From positions 14,901-20,438 of the forward strand of contig JABUUJ010000025.1 of the NCBI GenBank assembly GCA_021443235.1: 5,538 bases of DNA, in the 5' to 3' direction. The position numbers and the translations under genes were made by a program. This document shows, in pieces, positions 1-5,413 of this stretch (positions within the stretch are counted from its first letter, which is position 1; each line of letters starts with the position of its first letter). This DNA comes from Muribaculaceae bacterium (GTDB taxonomy: Bacteria > Bacteroidota > Bacteroidia > Bacteroidales > Muribaculaceae). The notes beneath the pieces are model-generated. The model was not told the origin of the DNA. It was given only the letters and a program-made list of their open reading frames with translations, and did not search any database.

Positions 1-10
1 AGATTATTAA

Positions 11-50
11 ATCCTATTCAAGTATTAAAATATTAAAGTATTCAAGTATT
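11..50. repeat. AT-rich octamer tandem repeat downstream of the TPR gene
   Basis: Four octamers run head to tail at 19-26 (CAAGTATT), 27-34 (AAAATATT), 35-42 (AAAGTATT) and 43-50 (CAAGTATT). A degenerate fifth at 11-18 shares only the final TATT. The 12-mer TATTCAAGTATT therefore occurs twice, 24 bases apart (15-26 and 39-50). The array begins just past the stop codon of the TPR gene (54-56) in its 3' flank. I see no GC-rich stem and so no intrinsic terminator. The function is unknown, and low-complexity drift in AT-rich intergenic DNA is a sufficient explanation. Confidence 0.6.
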
Positions 51-53
51 GTG

Positions 54-1052
54 TTAAAAGATTCCTTTCAGCATGGTCATGATGTTGAAGTTGCGGTTGC
101 GGCTGTTGAGGAGGTTGTCGATTTCGGCGATTTCGGCGGTGGCGCCCAGTTTGCGTGCCAGCGGCATCAGCGATGTGAGCAGTTGCTCGGCGGCTGCTCG
201 TCGGTTGATGAGCCTCATGAGGGCGCTGGCGAGTCCGATGCTCAGCTTGAGGTCTCGCAGTCCGAGTGGCTCGTTGAGTTTCTTCTGGTAGCGCAGAGCC
301 TTGGTGAAATATTTCACGGCGTTGCGTCGGTTGCCCATTTCGAGCATGATTTCGCCCTCTTTCCACAGTGTGTCGACGAGCTCGTTGAGCGCGCGTCGCG
401 TCTCGCCCTCGTTGCCCGAGCCCAGCATGAGCAGGTTGGCGTCGATGATGCTCTGGTAGTGGGCGAGCACGCTCATCTGCTTGCTGCGTGAGGTGATGAT
501 GTGGGTCGATGCCTCGATGGCGTGAAGCAGCACTACGCTGAATCGGGCCTCGTTTTTGTGTGCCAGTCGCTCGAGAAGTTGCTGTGTCTTGGTGAGTTCC
601 TTGGCGGCTCGTGTGTTGTCGCCGGTGGCGTTGTGTATTGCGGCGAGGTTATAGAGTATTGCGACGAGCAGCGCCATGTAGTCCTCGCTTTTCTTGCCTT
701 TGATCGACGAGAGTTGTGTGAGCGCGTTCTCGGCGCTGCCCAGCGCGAGCGTCCACGATTTCTCGGTCACGAGGATGGCCATGCGTGCCGTCCACAGCCA
801 GGTGCTGTATATTGCCGGCATGGTGGGCAGCAGCTCGTCGCTGTAGATCATGTCGTCGATTTCCTGCGATGCCTGCACGAGGCGGTTGTCGGCAATCAGG
901 TGCTGGGCAAATGCCATGCGCATGTCGAGCACCACGTCGGGCGCAAGTCCCGCGGTCGAGGGCATTGTGCCGGTGCGGTTGATGTGCGCCAGCGCGATGG
1001 TCATGTCGTTGTTGAGCTGCGGGAAGGCAAATGTGAGTTGGAGCTGTTTCAT
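54..1052 (-). CDS. helical-repeat (TPR-like) protein, cytoplasmic
   Basis: A 332-residue protein with no signal peptide and no membrane segment, so probably cytosolic. The sequence reads as paired amphipathic helices. The clearest TPR-like units are near residues 130-163 (a YNLAAIHNATGD turn, then RAAKELTKTQQLLERL) and 225-258 (WKEGEIMLEMGNRRNAVKYF, then TKALRYQKKL), with a further helical pair near 268-302. The N-terminal 100 residues are also helical but match TPR poorly. Such repeats usually mediate protein-protein contacts; no catalytic motif is visible, so the specific role is unknown. It is the last gene of a probable kdsD operon, 21 bases after a small ORF and 144 bases after kdsD, with no promoter seen between. 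The start was taken at the first ATG after an in-frame TGA at 1074-1076. Coding is confident; TPR membership is a pattern call. Confidence 0.85.
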   Translation of the reverse strand: MKQLQLTFAFPQLNNDMTIALAHINRTGTMPSTAGLAPDVVLDMRMAFAQHLIADNRLVQASQEIDDMIYSDELLPTMPAIYSTWLWTARMAILVTEKSWTLALGSAENALTQLSSIKGKKSEDYMALLVAILYNLAAIHNATGDNTRAAKELTKTQQLLERLAHKNEARFSVVLLHAIEASTHIITSRSKQMSVLAHYQSIIDANLLMLGSGNEGETRRALNELVDTLWKEGEIMLEMGNRRNAVKYFTKALRYQKKLNEPLGLRDLKLSIGLASALMRLINRRAAAEQLLTSLMPLARKLGATAEIAEIDNLLNSRNRNFNIMTMLKGIF

Positions 1053-1073
1053 CGCTTGGTGTTTACTTCTTGT

Positions 1074-1184
1074 TCATATCTGTCGATGCCTTGTGGTGCG
1101 TGAGCCCACACTTAGGCGCACGGCCTGGTTGTCGCGATACTCGGTGCGGAGCCCGCTCTCGGCTATAGTGATGATTTCGGGCAT
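1074..1184 (-). CDS. candidate small ORF (36 aa) between kdsD and the TPR gene
   Basis: An ATG at 1182-1184 opens a 36-codon frame ending in TGA at 1074-1076. The peptide begins MPEIITIAESGLRTEYRDNQ and ends in a basic stretch (RTTRHRQI). It starts 12 bases after the kdsD stop, behind an A-rich GCAAAATG context like that of neighbouring genes, and stops 21 bases before the TPR start. Its first 23 or so codons mostly end in G or C, as in the flanking genes; after that the bias fades. It is in the same frame as the TPR gene, separated from it only by the TGA and seven codons, so it could also be a detached N-terminus. In the last third, another frame (ending TAA at 1063-1065) is also open. I recognise no family. 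It may be a genuine small protein, a remnant or chance. Confidence 0.45.
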   Translation of the reverse strand: MPEIITIAESGLRTEYRDNQAVRLSVGSRTTRHRQI

Positions 1185-1196
1185 TTTGCTATAATA

Positions 1197-1802
1197 TCAT
1201 TTTTCCTCTTTAGCCTTGCGGCCCAGGTAACCGCCGTGGTGTCGCTTGGCATATTCCTGCCGCGAGAACCCGGTGGCAATCATTGTGTTGACCACCAGCA
1301 CATCGCCCATCACGGTCATCATTGTGGTGGAGGTGGTGGGGGTGAGGCCCAGGGGGCATACCTCGGGTGCTCCGCCGGTCCACAGACAGATGTCGGCCTG
1401 GTGGGCGAGCTCGCTGTCTTTGTTTCCGGTGATGACGATGAACTTGAGCTGCTCATAAAGCTCGTGGGCGAGGTCGAGCAGCGAGACGATTTCGCTGGTG
1501 CGTCCCGAGTTTGACAGCAGCAGCATCACGTCGCCGGGTTGCAGCACTCCCAGGTCGCCGTGCTGTGCCTCGCTGGGGTGCAGGAAGATGGCGGGAATGC
1601 CTGTTGATGAGAATGTTGTGGCGATGTTGTCGGCGATTTGGCCGCATTTTCCCATTCCCGATGTGACGAGTTTTCCGCCCTTGTTGTAAACTTGCTCAAC
1701 GATGAGCTCAACGGCTCGCTCATAATCGTCGGTAACGGGTATGTTCAGGATGGCCTTGCTCTCGGCCTCCAGTATCTGTTTCATTTTTTGCTTGACATCC
1801 AT
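1197..1802 (-). CDS. kdsD: D-arabinose-5-phosphate isomerase, single SIS domain (KdsD/KpsF/GutQ family)
   Basis: Predicted to convert D-ribulose 5-phosphate to D-arabinose 5-phosphate, the first step toward Kdo for lipopolysaccharide; cytosolic. The 201 residues contain one sugar-isomerase (SIS) domain. Visible family motifs are GMGKCG with Lys52, FLHPSEAQHGDLG (71-85, with His75, Glu78 and His81), the phosphate-binding SNSGRTSE (97-104), CPLGLTPTTSTT (149-160) and the C-terminal HHGGYLGRK with His188/His189. These match the active-site Lys, Glu and His pattern of E. coli KdsD. The E. coli enzyme continues into two CBS domains; these are absent here, as in the single-domain enzyme known from Bacteroides fragilis, so this is not a truncation. 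It probably heads an operon with the small ORF and the TPR gene. The start is uncertain: the promoter -7 box ends only 4 bases before this ATG. The in-frame ATG at codon 7 (1782-1784, behind an A-run) would give 195 residues. Confidence 0.93.
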   Translation of the reverse strand: MDVKQKMKQILEAESKAILNIPVTDDYERAVELIVEQVYNKGGKLVTSGMGKCGQIADNIATTFSSTGIPAIFLHPSEAQHGDLGVLQPGDVMLLLSNSGRTSEIVSLLDLAHELYEQLKFIVITGNKDSELAHQADICLWTGGAPEVCPLGLTPTTSTTMMTVMGDVLVVNTMIATGFSRQEYAKRHHGGYLGRKAKEEK

Positions 1803-1806
1803 GGTG

Positions 1807-1814
1807 CAAAGTTA
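1807..1814 (-). promoter_or_regulatory. putative Bacteroidetes -7 box for kdsD
   Basis: On the minus strand this reads TAACTTTG, an exact match to TAnnTTTG, followed by CACCATGG. The same 13 bases TAACTTTGCACCA recur in the promoter at 3861-3873. No good TTTG -33 box lies 19-21 bases upstream; the nearest is CTTG at 16 bases. The box is so close to the annotated ATG that transcripts would start at or near the start codon. Confidence 0.5.
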
Positions 1815-1866
1815 GTAAAATTTTGCGATTCAAGCGGCACTTGCACTGCTTTTTTTCTCTCTGAAG

Positions 1867-1884
1867 GCCCCCCGAGGGGGGGGC
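1867..1884 (-). other. G/C-tract hairpin after the thioesterase stop codon
   Basis: On the minus strand, GCCCCCC (1884-1878), loop CCTC and GGGGGGC (1873-1867) form a 7-bp all-GC stem beginning 8 bases past the stop codon at 1893-1895. It may slow or stop transcription or protect the mRNA 3' end. A canonical intrinsic terminator would need a U-run afterwards, but the following tract in this direction is A-rich (minus-strand AGAGAGAAAAAAAG). The element contains runs of eight G and six C, which can slip in replication or sequencing. Confidence 0.45.
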
Positions 1885-1892
1885 TGGCCGTG

Positions 1893-2354
1893 TCACAGCT
1901 CGCGCTGCTCGAGGCGTGAGATGGCGGCGCGCCACTCGGGGGTGACGCGTGCCGGAGTGCCGGTGGCGGTGTCGATAAACACCATCGTGACGGCGCACGC
2001 GCATTTCAGCTCGCCTGTCTCGGTGTTGACGAGTTGCTGCACGAGGACAAAGCTCTTGTTGCCTATGTGGTCGACTTGTGTGCGTGCCTCAACGGGCTCG
2101 TGGGGCGTGATTTGGCTCAGGAAGTCGCAGTTTATGTTGGCGATTACCATGGGCGGCCGGCTCCACTCGGTGGCGCCGTCGATTACGCGTGTGAAGTAGT
2201 CGTCCTTGGCGAGGTCGAACAGGTCGAAGTAGCGCGTGTTGTTGAGGTGTCCCAGCATGTCAAAGTCGCTGAACCTGAACTGCACCGGCGTGACGCAGTG
2301 AAACGGGTGTTGTGCCACAATCGAGCCGTGGCGAGCCTTGCTATCATTCTCCAT
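1893..2354 (-). CDS. acyl-CoA thioesterase, hotdog fold (4HBT/YbgC-like)
   Basis: A 153-residue single-domain protein of typical size for this family, predicted to hydrolyse acyl-CoA or acyl-ACP thioesters in the cytosol. The N-terminal half carries the family signature: VQFRFSDFDMLGHLNNTRYF (24-43), with Asp30, Asp32 and GHLNN (35-39) on the first hotdog strand and central helix. Strand-like segments follow, such as PMVIANINCDFLSQI (68-82), EARTQVDHIGNKSFVLVQQL and CACAVTMVFIDTATG. The preference for short, long or aromatic acyl groups cannot be read from sequence. It starts 35 bases after the ATPase stop, with no convincing promoter in the gap, so it may be co-transcribed with the ATPase or use an unrecognised promoter. 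The start is the first ATG of the frame, and the motif lies at the expected distance from it. Its link to kdsD is only proximity, since kdsD appears to have its own promoter. Confidence 0.88.
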   Translation of the reverse strand: MENDSKARHGSIVAQHPFHCVTPVQFRFSDFDMLGHLNNTRYFDLFDLAKDDYFTRVIDGATEWSRPPMVIANINCDFLSQITPHEPVEARTQVDHIGNKSFVLVQQLVNTETGELKCACAVTMVFIDTATGTPARVTPEWRAAISRLEQREL

Positions 2355-2382
2355 TATAATTGTCTCTCATTAAAAAATCCAC

Positions 2383-2419
2383 AAAAAAACTACAGATATA
2401 TTGCCATGTAGGCTGGCAA
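2383..2419 (-). terminator. weak terminator-like hairpin at the end of the ATPase gene
   Basis: On the minus strand, TTGCCA (2419-2414), a 7-base loop and TGGCAA (2406-2401) form a 6-bp stem inside the last codons. After eleven more bases, which include the stop codon, come seven T (2389-2383). The gap between stem and T-run is longer than in canonical intrinsic terminators and the stem is short, so termination would be partial at best. Confidence 0.25.
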
Positions 2420-3727
2420 GAGTTGCAACATCTTGTCGTTTCTCAACTCTTTAGTATAGATGAGGTAGCGTTCGCCTATGTGTGACGAAAATTTCTCGCA
2501 AAACACATCCATTGATGTGTGGGTATTGTAGCCCGAAGACTTTACTTCAACAGGACAAATTTTTGTGCCTTTCGATAGCAGAAAGTCAATTTCATAGAAG
2601 TGTTTGTTGTCTTTATACCACGAGTGATAAAACAATCTATGTCCTTGTGCTTTCAGCATTTGTGCAACGAGATTTTCGTATATATATCCTAAGTTGGCTG
2701 GCAGTTTGTCACTCAGCAATTTTTGATATATTGTGTTGTCGGCAAAATCCTTATCCCAAAAAGCCAAGGTGATGAACAAACCAGTGTCGCAAACATATAA
2801 TTTATAACAGTTGTCGTTTTTTGTTAACCCCATACCCACCTGGGGATTGTCGACCTGATAGCAAATATTAACCGTCTTACTCTCTTCGAGGGCGGTAATC
2901 AGTTCGCCGTTGACATTGCTTGATTCAATGACCGAGGTGGCTATAAACCTGCGTGAATTTCGCGACAGCTGAGCTGGTATATTCACAAACAGGCGTCCAA
3001 TGCGACCCGAAGGGTCGATTTTCTTGAAATCATCGGCATATAGTTTTATGATTTGGCGCTTTGTTTGGTCTACAAAACTTAAATCGTTGGTGTCAATGTA
3101 GGTGTTCACGGCTTGTGGCATGCCGCCCACAAGCATATACAGCCTTAAATCGCGCATAGCAACCCGATGGGCAGCCTCACCAAGCGAGCGCCTTGCCGTC
3201 CACGCTTGCTGCCACAGGGCTATGCTTGTTGTGTCTCCCAATGCCCACCTAAATTCCTCATAATCCATGGGATACATTGCTGCTCTCTCTTCTTCACTGG
3301 GTATTGTGATATCTTGAATGTTTTTCTTTATACTTATTAACGACCCGGTCTCGATGTAATCGTAACGGCCATCGGCAACAAGATATTTTATTGCCTGTCG
3401 CGCTTTGGGGCATTGCTGCACTTCGTCAAAAATGATGAGAGATTTACGCTCTTTAAGCGACTTATGGTAAACTGCCTGAAGCGTGAGAAAAATGTAATTC
3501 AAATCGGTAAGGTCGTCAAATAGCGATTTTACCAATGGCGACACCACATTGAAATCAATAAGGATATAGGTGTCATATTCTTGCTTTGCAAACTCCTCGA
3601 CAATTGTTGACTTCCCTATGCGCCTTGCTCCTTCAATCAAAAGGGCAGTGGAACCCTGCCTGCTGTTCTTCCAGTCAAGCATTTTGTTATAGATTTTGCG
3701 TTTAAATACCCTTTTTGTTGAATTCAT
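2390..3727 (-). CDS. AAA-family ATPase with C-terminal DUF4143 / PD-(D/E)XK-like region (COG1373 type)
   Basis: A 445-residue P-loop ATPase. Visible N-terminal parts are the RKIYNKMLDWK opening typical of this family, Walker A GARRIGKST (33-41), Walker B LIIFDEVQ (97-104) and a sensor-like IETGSLISI (125-133). The C-terminal part is DUF4143-like, with YEIDFLL (Asp381) and PVEVKSS (Glu394, Lys396), spaced as in PD-(D/E)XK nuclease folds. Such proteins are common, often in several copies, in Bacteroidetes and archaea; their function is not established. No signal peptide or membrane segment is seen. The first ATG of the frame (3763) would add a hydrophobic stretch (PLFVIFQIFII) not expected in the family, so the ATG at 3725-3727 was chosen. 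Codon use is clearly more A/T-rich than in the neighbouring genes, which suggests horizontal acquisition. A consensus promoter lies about 140 bases upstream, giving a long leader. The family is confident, the role unknown. Confidence 0.9.
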   Translation of the reverse strand: MNSTKRVFKRKIYNKMLDWKNSRQGSTALLIEGARRIGKSTIVEEFAKQEYDTYILIDFNVVSPLVKSLFDDLTDLNYIFLTLQAVYHKSLKERKSLIIFDEVQQCPKARQAIKYLVADGRYDYIETGSLISIKKNIQDITIPSEEERAAMYPMDYEEFRWALGDTTSIALWQQAWTARRSLGEAAHRVAMRDLRLYMLVGGMPQAVNTYIDTNDLSFVDQTKRQIIKLYADDFKKIDPSGRIGRLFVNIPAQLSRNSRRFIATSVIESSNVNGELITALEESKTVNICYQVDNPQVGMGLTKNDNCYKLYVCDTGLFITLAFWDKDFADNTIYQKLLSDKLPANLGYIYENLVAQMLKAQGHRLFYHSWYKDNKHFYEIDFLLSKGTKICPVEVKSSGYNTHTSMDVFCEKFSSHIGERYLIYTKELRNDKMLQLLPAYMAIYL

Positions 3728-3729
3728 AA

Positions 3730-3789
3730 TTATAAAAATCTGAAAAATAACGAATAAAGGCAAGAAAAAAGAAAATCCCCAAAATTCAT
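3730..3789 (-). other. possible leader ORF (19 aa) abutting the ATPase start
   Basis: The ATG at 3787-3789 opens a 19-codon frame reading MNFGDFLFSCLYSLFFRFL and stopping with TAA at 3730-3732, two bases before the chosen ATPase ATG. It is in a different frame from the ATPase. The spacing would suit translational coupling, but short Phe/Leu-rich frames are easily open by chance in AT-rich DNA, and no clear ribosome binding site is visible. Confidence 0.2.
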
Positions 3790-3851
3790 TTGAACTATTT
3801 TCCCATTTCCCCGAAATTTAAATGGTCAAAAACAGGAGTTTCCCCTAAATT
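3776..3851. repeat. three 11-base repeats TCCCCNAAATT in the ATPase leader
   Basis: TCCCCNAAATT occurs at 3776-3786 (N=A), 3808-3818 (N=G) and 3841-3851 (N=T), which is AATTTNGGGGA on the transcribed strand. The copies start 32 and 33 bases apart, about three turns of the helix. The two copies nearest the promoter extend to a 14-mer (3806-3819 and 3839-3852, one mismatch). All three lie downstream of the promoter at 3866-3897 and upstream of the ATPase ATG, so they would be in its 5' leader. They could be regulator binding sites, RNA elements or remnants of a degenerate tandem repeat of about 33 bases. Confidence 0.6.
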
Positions 3852-3858
3852 TTGCCAT
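3826..3858 (-). other. possible 10-aa leader ORF next to the promoter
   Basis: The ATG at 3856-3858 opens MAKFRGNSCF with TGA at 3826-3828. It begins only 7 bases after the -7 box at 3866-3873, so its start codon would sit almost at the transcript 5' end. It spans the first AATTTNGGGGA repeat. Chance occurrence is likely; it is recorded because it is the first ATG of the predicted ATPase transcript. Confidence 0.15.
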
Positions 3859-3865
3859 TGTGGTG

Positions 3866-3897
3866 CAAAGTTATAATTAATTTTTGAAACCACCAAA
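3866..3897 (-). promoter_or_regulatory. Bacteroidetes-type promoter for the ATPase gene
   Basis: Minus-strand TTTG at 3897-3894, a 20-base spacer and TAACTTTG at 3873-3866 match the Bacteroidetes -33/-7 consensus (TTTG, 19-21 bases, TAnnTTTG). The only gene downstream in this direction is the ATPase, with its ATG at 3727. The predicted start point near 3860 gives a leader of roughly 130 bases. Confidence 0.7.
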
Positions 3898-3942
3898 TTA
3901 TTTGAAAATTTGAGGATTCGGGTAAAAACCGTGTTGCCAATA

Positions 3943-3972
3943 GCCACGTTGAACAAAGTTGAGCCACGTTGA
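3943..3972. repeat. decamer tandem repeat downstream of the DUF721 gene
   Basis: Three decamers run head to tail: GCCACGTTGA (3943-3952), ACAAAGTTGA (3953-3962) and GCCACGTTGA (3963-3972), followed by a partial GCCAGCC. The outer two are identical, and with one flanking base they make an 11-bp direct repeat, AGCCACGTTGA, 20 bases apart. The array sits between the DUF721 hairpin and the ATPase promoter. The function is unknown. Confidence 0.55.
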
Positions 3973-3976
3973 GCCA

Positions 3977-3991
3977 GCCGCCATGGGCGGC
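3977..3991 (-). terminator. hairpin after the DUF721 stop, possible end of the recF operon
   Basis: GCCGCC (3977-3982) and GGCGGC (3986-3991) form a perfect 6-bp GC stem with a 3-base loop, 2 bases past the stop codon at 3994-3996. There is no U-run after it in the minus direction, so it is not a canonical intrinsic terminator. Its position suits an mRNA 3'-end or pause hairpin between the recF operon and the separately promoted ATPase. Confidence 0.4.
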
Positions 3992-3993
3992 GT

Positions 3994-4284
3994 TTAGTAG
4001 AAGGTGATTTCTTTGATGACGGGGCGGCCCAGGGTGTCGTTGATGAGGGCGATGATGCGTGAGCGGTTGAGCATGAGCTCGTTGCGCAGCGGTGCGCTGG
4101 AGATGTGTACGTGCATCACGCCGTCTTTTACCCATCGCTTCACCGTGTAGTGGTTGATGCCCTGGCCCACGATTTGCGGCCACAGCGCGCTGGCGCGGTG
4201 CTCGTCGAGGGCGGTGTCGAGGTTCTCCTTCTTGAGATACTGGTTGACGATTTCGCCAATCTGTTGAGCGTCAGTCTTGTCCAT
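3994..4284 (-). CDS. DUF721 domain protein (DciA-like)
   Basis: A 96-residue protein covering essentially one DUF721 domain. The family pattern is visible: an N-terminal helix (IGEIVNQYLKKENLD, 9-23), the W-P-IVG core ALWPQIVGQGINHYTV (33-48), a strand VMHVHISSAPLRNELML (56-72) and the C-terminal RSRIIALINDTLGRPVIKEITFY. DUF721 includes DciA, which in many bacteria helps load the replicative helicase DnaB. Whether this short Bacteroidetes version does the same is inference. Its start overlaps the last 14 bases of recF in another frame, which indicates translational coupling and shared transcription from the recF promoter. The adjacent recF supports a DNA replication or repair role. A GC hairpin follows the stop codon immediately. 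The family call is confident, the exact role less so. Confidence 0.85.
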   Translation of the reverse strand: MDKTDAQQIGEIVNQYLKKENLDTALDEHRASALWPQIVGQGINHYTVKRWVKDGVMHVHISSAPLRNELMLNRSRIIALINDTLGRPVIKEITFY

Positions 4285-5383
4285 GATGCAGTGGGATGGG
4301 GGTGCACTGGCCGCAGGCGACGGTCATCATGCTGTGGTCGCCGTCGAGTCGCGCCATGATTTGGTCGAGGTGGGTGCGGTTGGTGTCGGTGATGAAGATT
4401 TGTCCGAAGCGGTCGCTCGCCACCACGTCGACGATGCGCTCCACGCGGTGTGCGTCGAGCTTGTCGAAGATGTCGTCGAGTAGCAGTATTGGGGTGGTGG
4501 GGTTGCCCTCGCGCAGGAGCTCGTATTGTGCCATGCGCAGTGCGATGGTGTAGGTTTTGCACTGTCCTTGCGAGCCGGTGCGTCGCATGCTGTGGTCGCC
4601 CAGCAGCAGCTCAAGGTCGTCGCGGTGCACGCCGTGGCTGGTGTATCCCAGCACGAGGTCGCGCTGGCGGTGAGCATCAAGCAGCTCGTGCATGGAATGG
4701 TCGTTGAGCGCGCTGTCATATTTCAGGCTCACCGTCTCGCCCTCGCCCGCCACCGCGTTGTAGTAGTGCATGAAGATGGGTGTGAACGTCTCGAGCCACG
4801 CTTTGCGCGCCTGGTGCACCTGCTGTGCCGTGGCGCATATGGCGGCCTCGACGGTCTCGTAGAGCAACGGGTCGGCGAAGTTGTTCTTAATCATTGAGTT
4901 GCGTTGCTCCAGAGCCTTGTTGTAGCGAATGAGCGCGTCGAGATATTCCTTGTCGTTCTGTGCGATGATTTGGTCCATGAAGCGACGTCGCTCCTCGCTG
5001 GCGCCGCGTATCAGGTCCCAGTCCATGGGCGAGACCATCACCAGCGGCAGCAGCCCGATGTGCTGGCTCAGGCGCTGGTACTCTTTTCCGCCTCGCTTCA
5101 CCACCTTGCGCTTGCCACGCTGCAGCGACAGCGTGATGTCCTCGGTGGCGCCGCGTCGTGAGTATTTTCCCTGAAGCATCATGAACGGCTCGTTGTGCGT
5201 AATCACGCTTGAGTCGCTCTGGTTGATGTAGCTCTTGCAGAAGCTCAGGTAGTAGATGGCGTCAAGGATGTTGGTCTTGCCCATTCCGTTGTCGCCAATG
5301 AGGCAGTTGACGCCTGGCGAGAACTGGAGCTGTGCCTGAGCCACGTTCTTGAAGTTGATTATGGATAGACTGTCTAAAATCAT
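4271..5383 (-). CDS. recF: DNA replication and repair protein RecF
   Basis: RecF is an SMC-like ABC ATPase that, with RecO and RecR, helps load RecA at single-stranded gaps and stalled forks. The 370 residues match full family length. Visible motifs are the MILDSLSIINFKN opening, Walker A GDNGMGKTN (30-38), the family motif SPMDWDLIRGASEERRRFMD (118-137), the ABC signature SQGQ (271-274, SQGQCKT), and Walker B plus D-loop ILLLDDIFDKLD (299-310), then FITDTNR. All nucleotide-binding motifs are intact, so it should be active. The frame stays open to 5443, but the ATG at 5381-5383 was chosen because the family begins at this point and the upstream part would contain the promoter. An A-run (AAAAAAG) precedes the ATG. 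It overlaps the DUF721 gene by 14 bases and is transcribed away from tRNA-Tyr. In E. coli recF sits by dnaA-dnaN; here it does not, at least within the window. Confidence 0.96.
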   Translation of the reverse strand: MILDSLSIINFKNVAQAQLQFSPGVNCLIGDNGMGKTNILDAIYYLSFCKSYINQSDSSVITHNEPFMMLQGKYSRRGATEDITLSLQRGKRKVVKRGGKEYQRLSQHIGLLPLVMVSPMDWDLIRGASEERRRFMDQIIAQNDKEYLDALIRYNKALEQRNSMIKNNFADPLLYETVEAAICATAQQVHQARKAWLETFTPIFMHYYNAVAGEGETVSLKYDSALNDHSMHELLDAHRQRDLVLGYTSHGVHRDDLELLLGDHSMRRTGSQGQCKTYTIALRMAQYELLREGNPTTPILLLDDIFDKLDAHRVERIVDVVASDRFGQIFITDTNRTHLDQIMARLDGDHSMMTVACGQCTPIPLHHGQD

Positions 5384-5413
5384 CTTTTTTGGGTGAGGGA
5401 GCAAAATTTCACG

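Noticed and set aside
501..1103. Long plus-strand open frame (200 codons) opposite the TPR gene, and similar ones at 51-491, 2034-2411 and 4526-4897
   Set aside because: They lie antisense to well-supported genes, and their residue make-up (Val, Cys and His rich, no domain) is what G/C-ending codons produce on the opposite strand.
2355..2389. Promoter for the thioesterase gene in the 35-base gap
   Set aside because: There are T-runs and a TTTG, but no TAnnTTTG box at suitable spacing.
3728..3763. Upstream ATG of the ATPase adding PLFVIFQIFII
   Set aside because: The family normally begins close to the RKIYNK segment. The extra hydrophobic stretch is AT-rich leader read in frame and is not a convincing signal peptide or membrane anchor.
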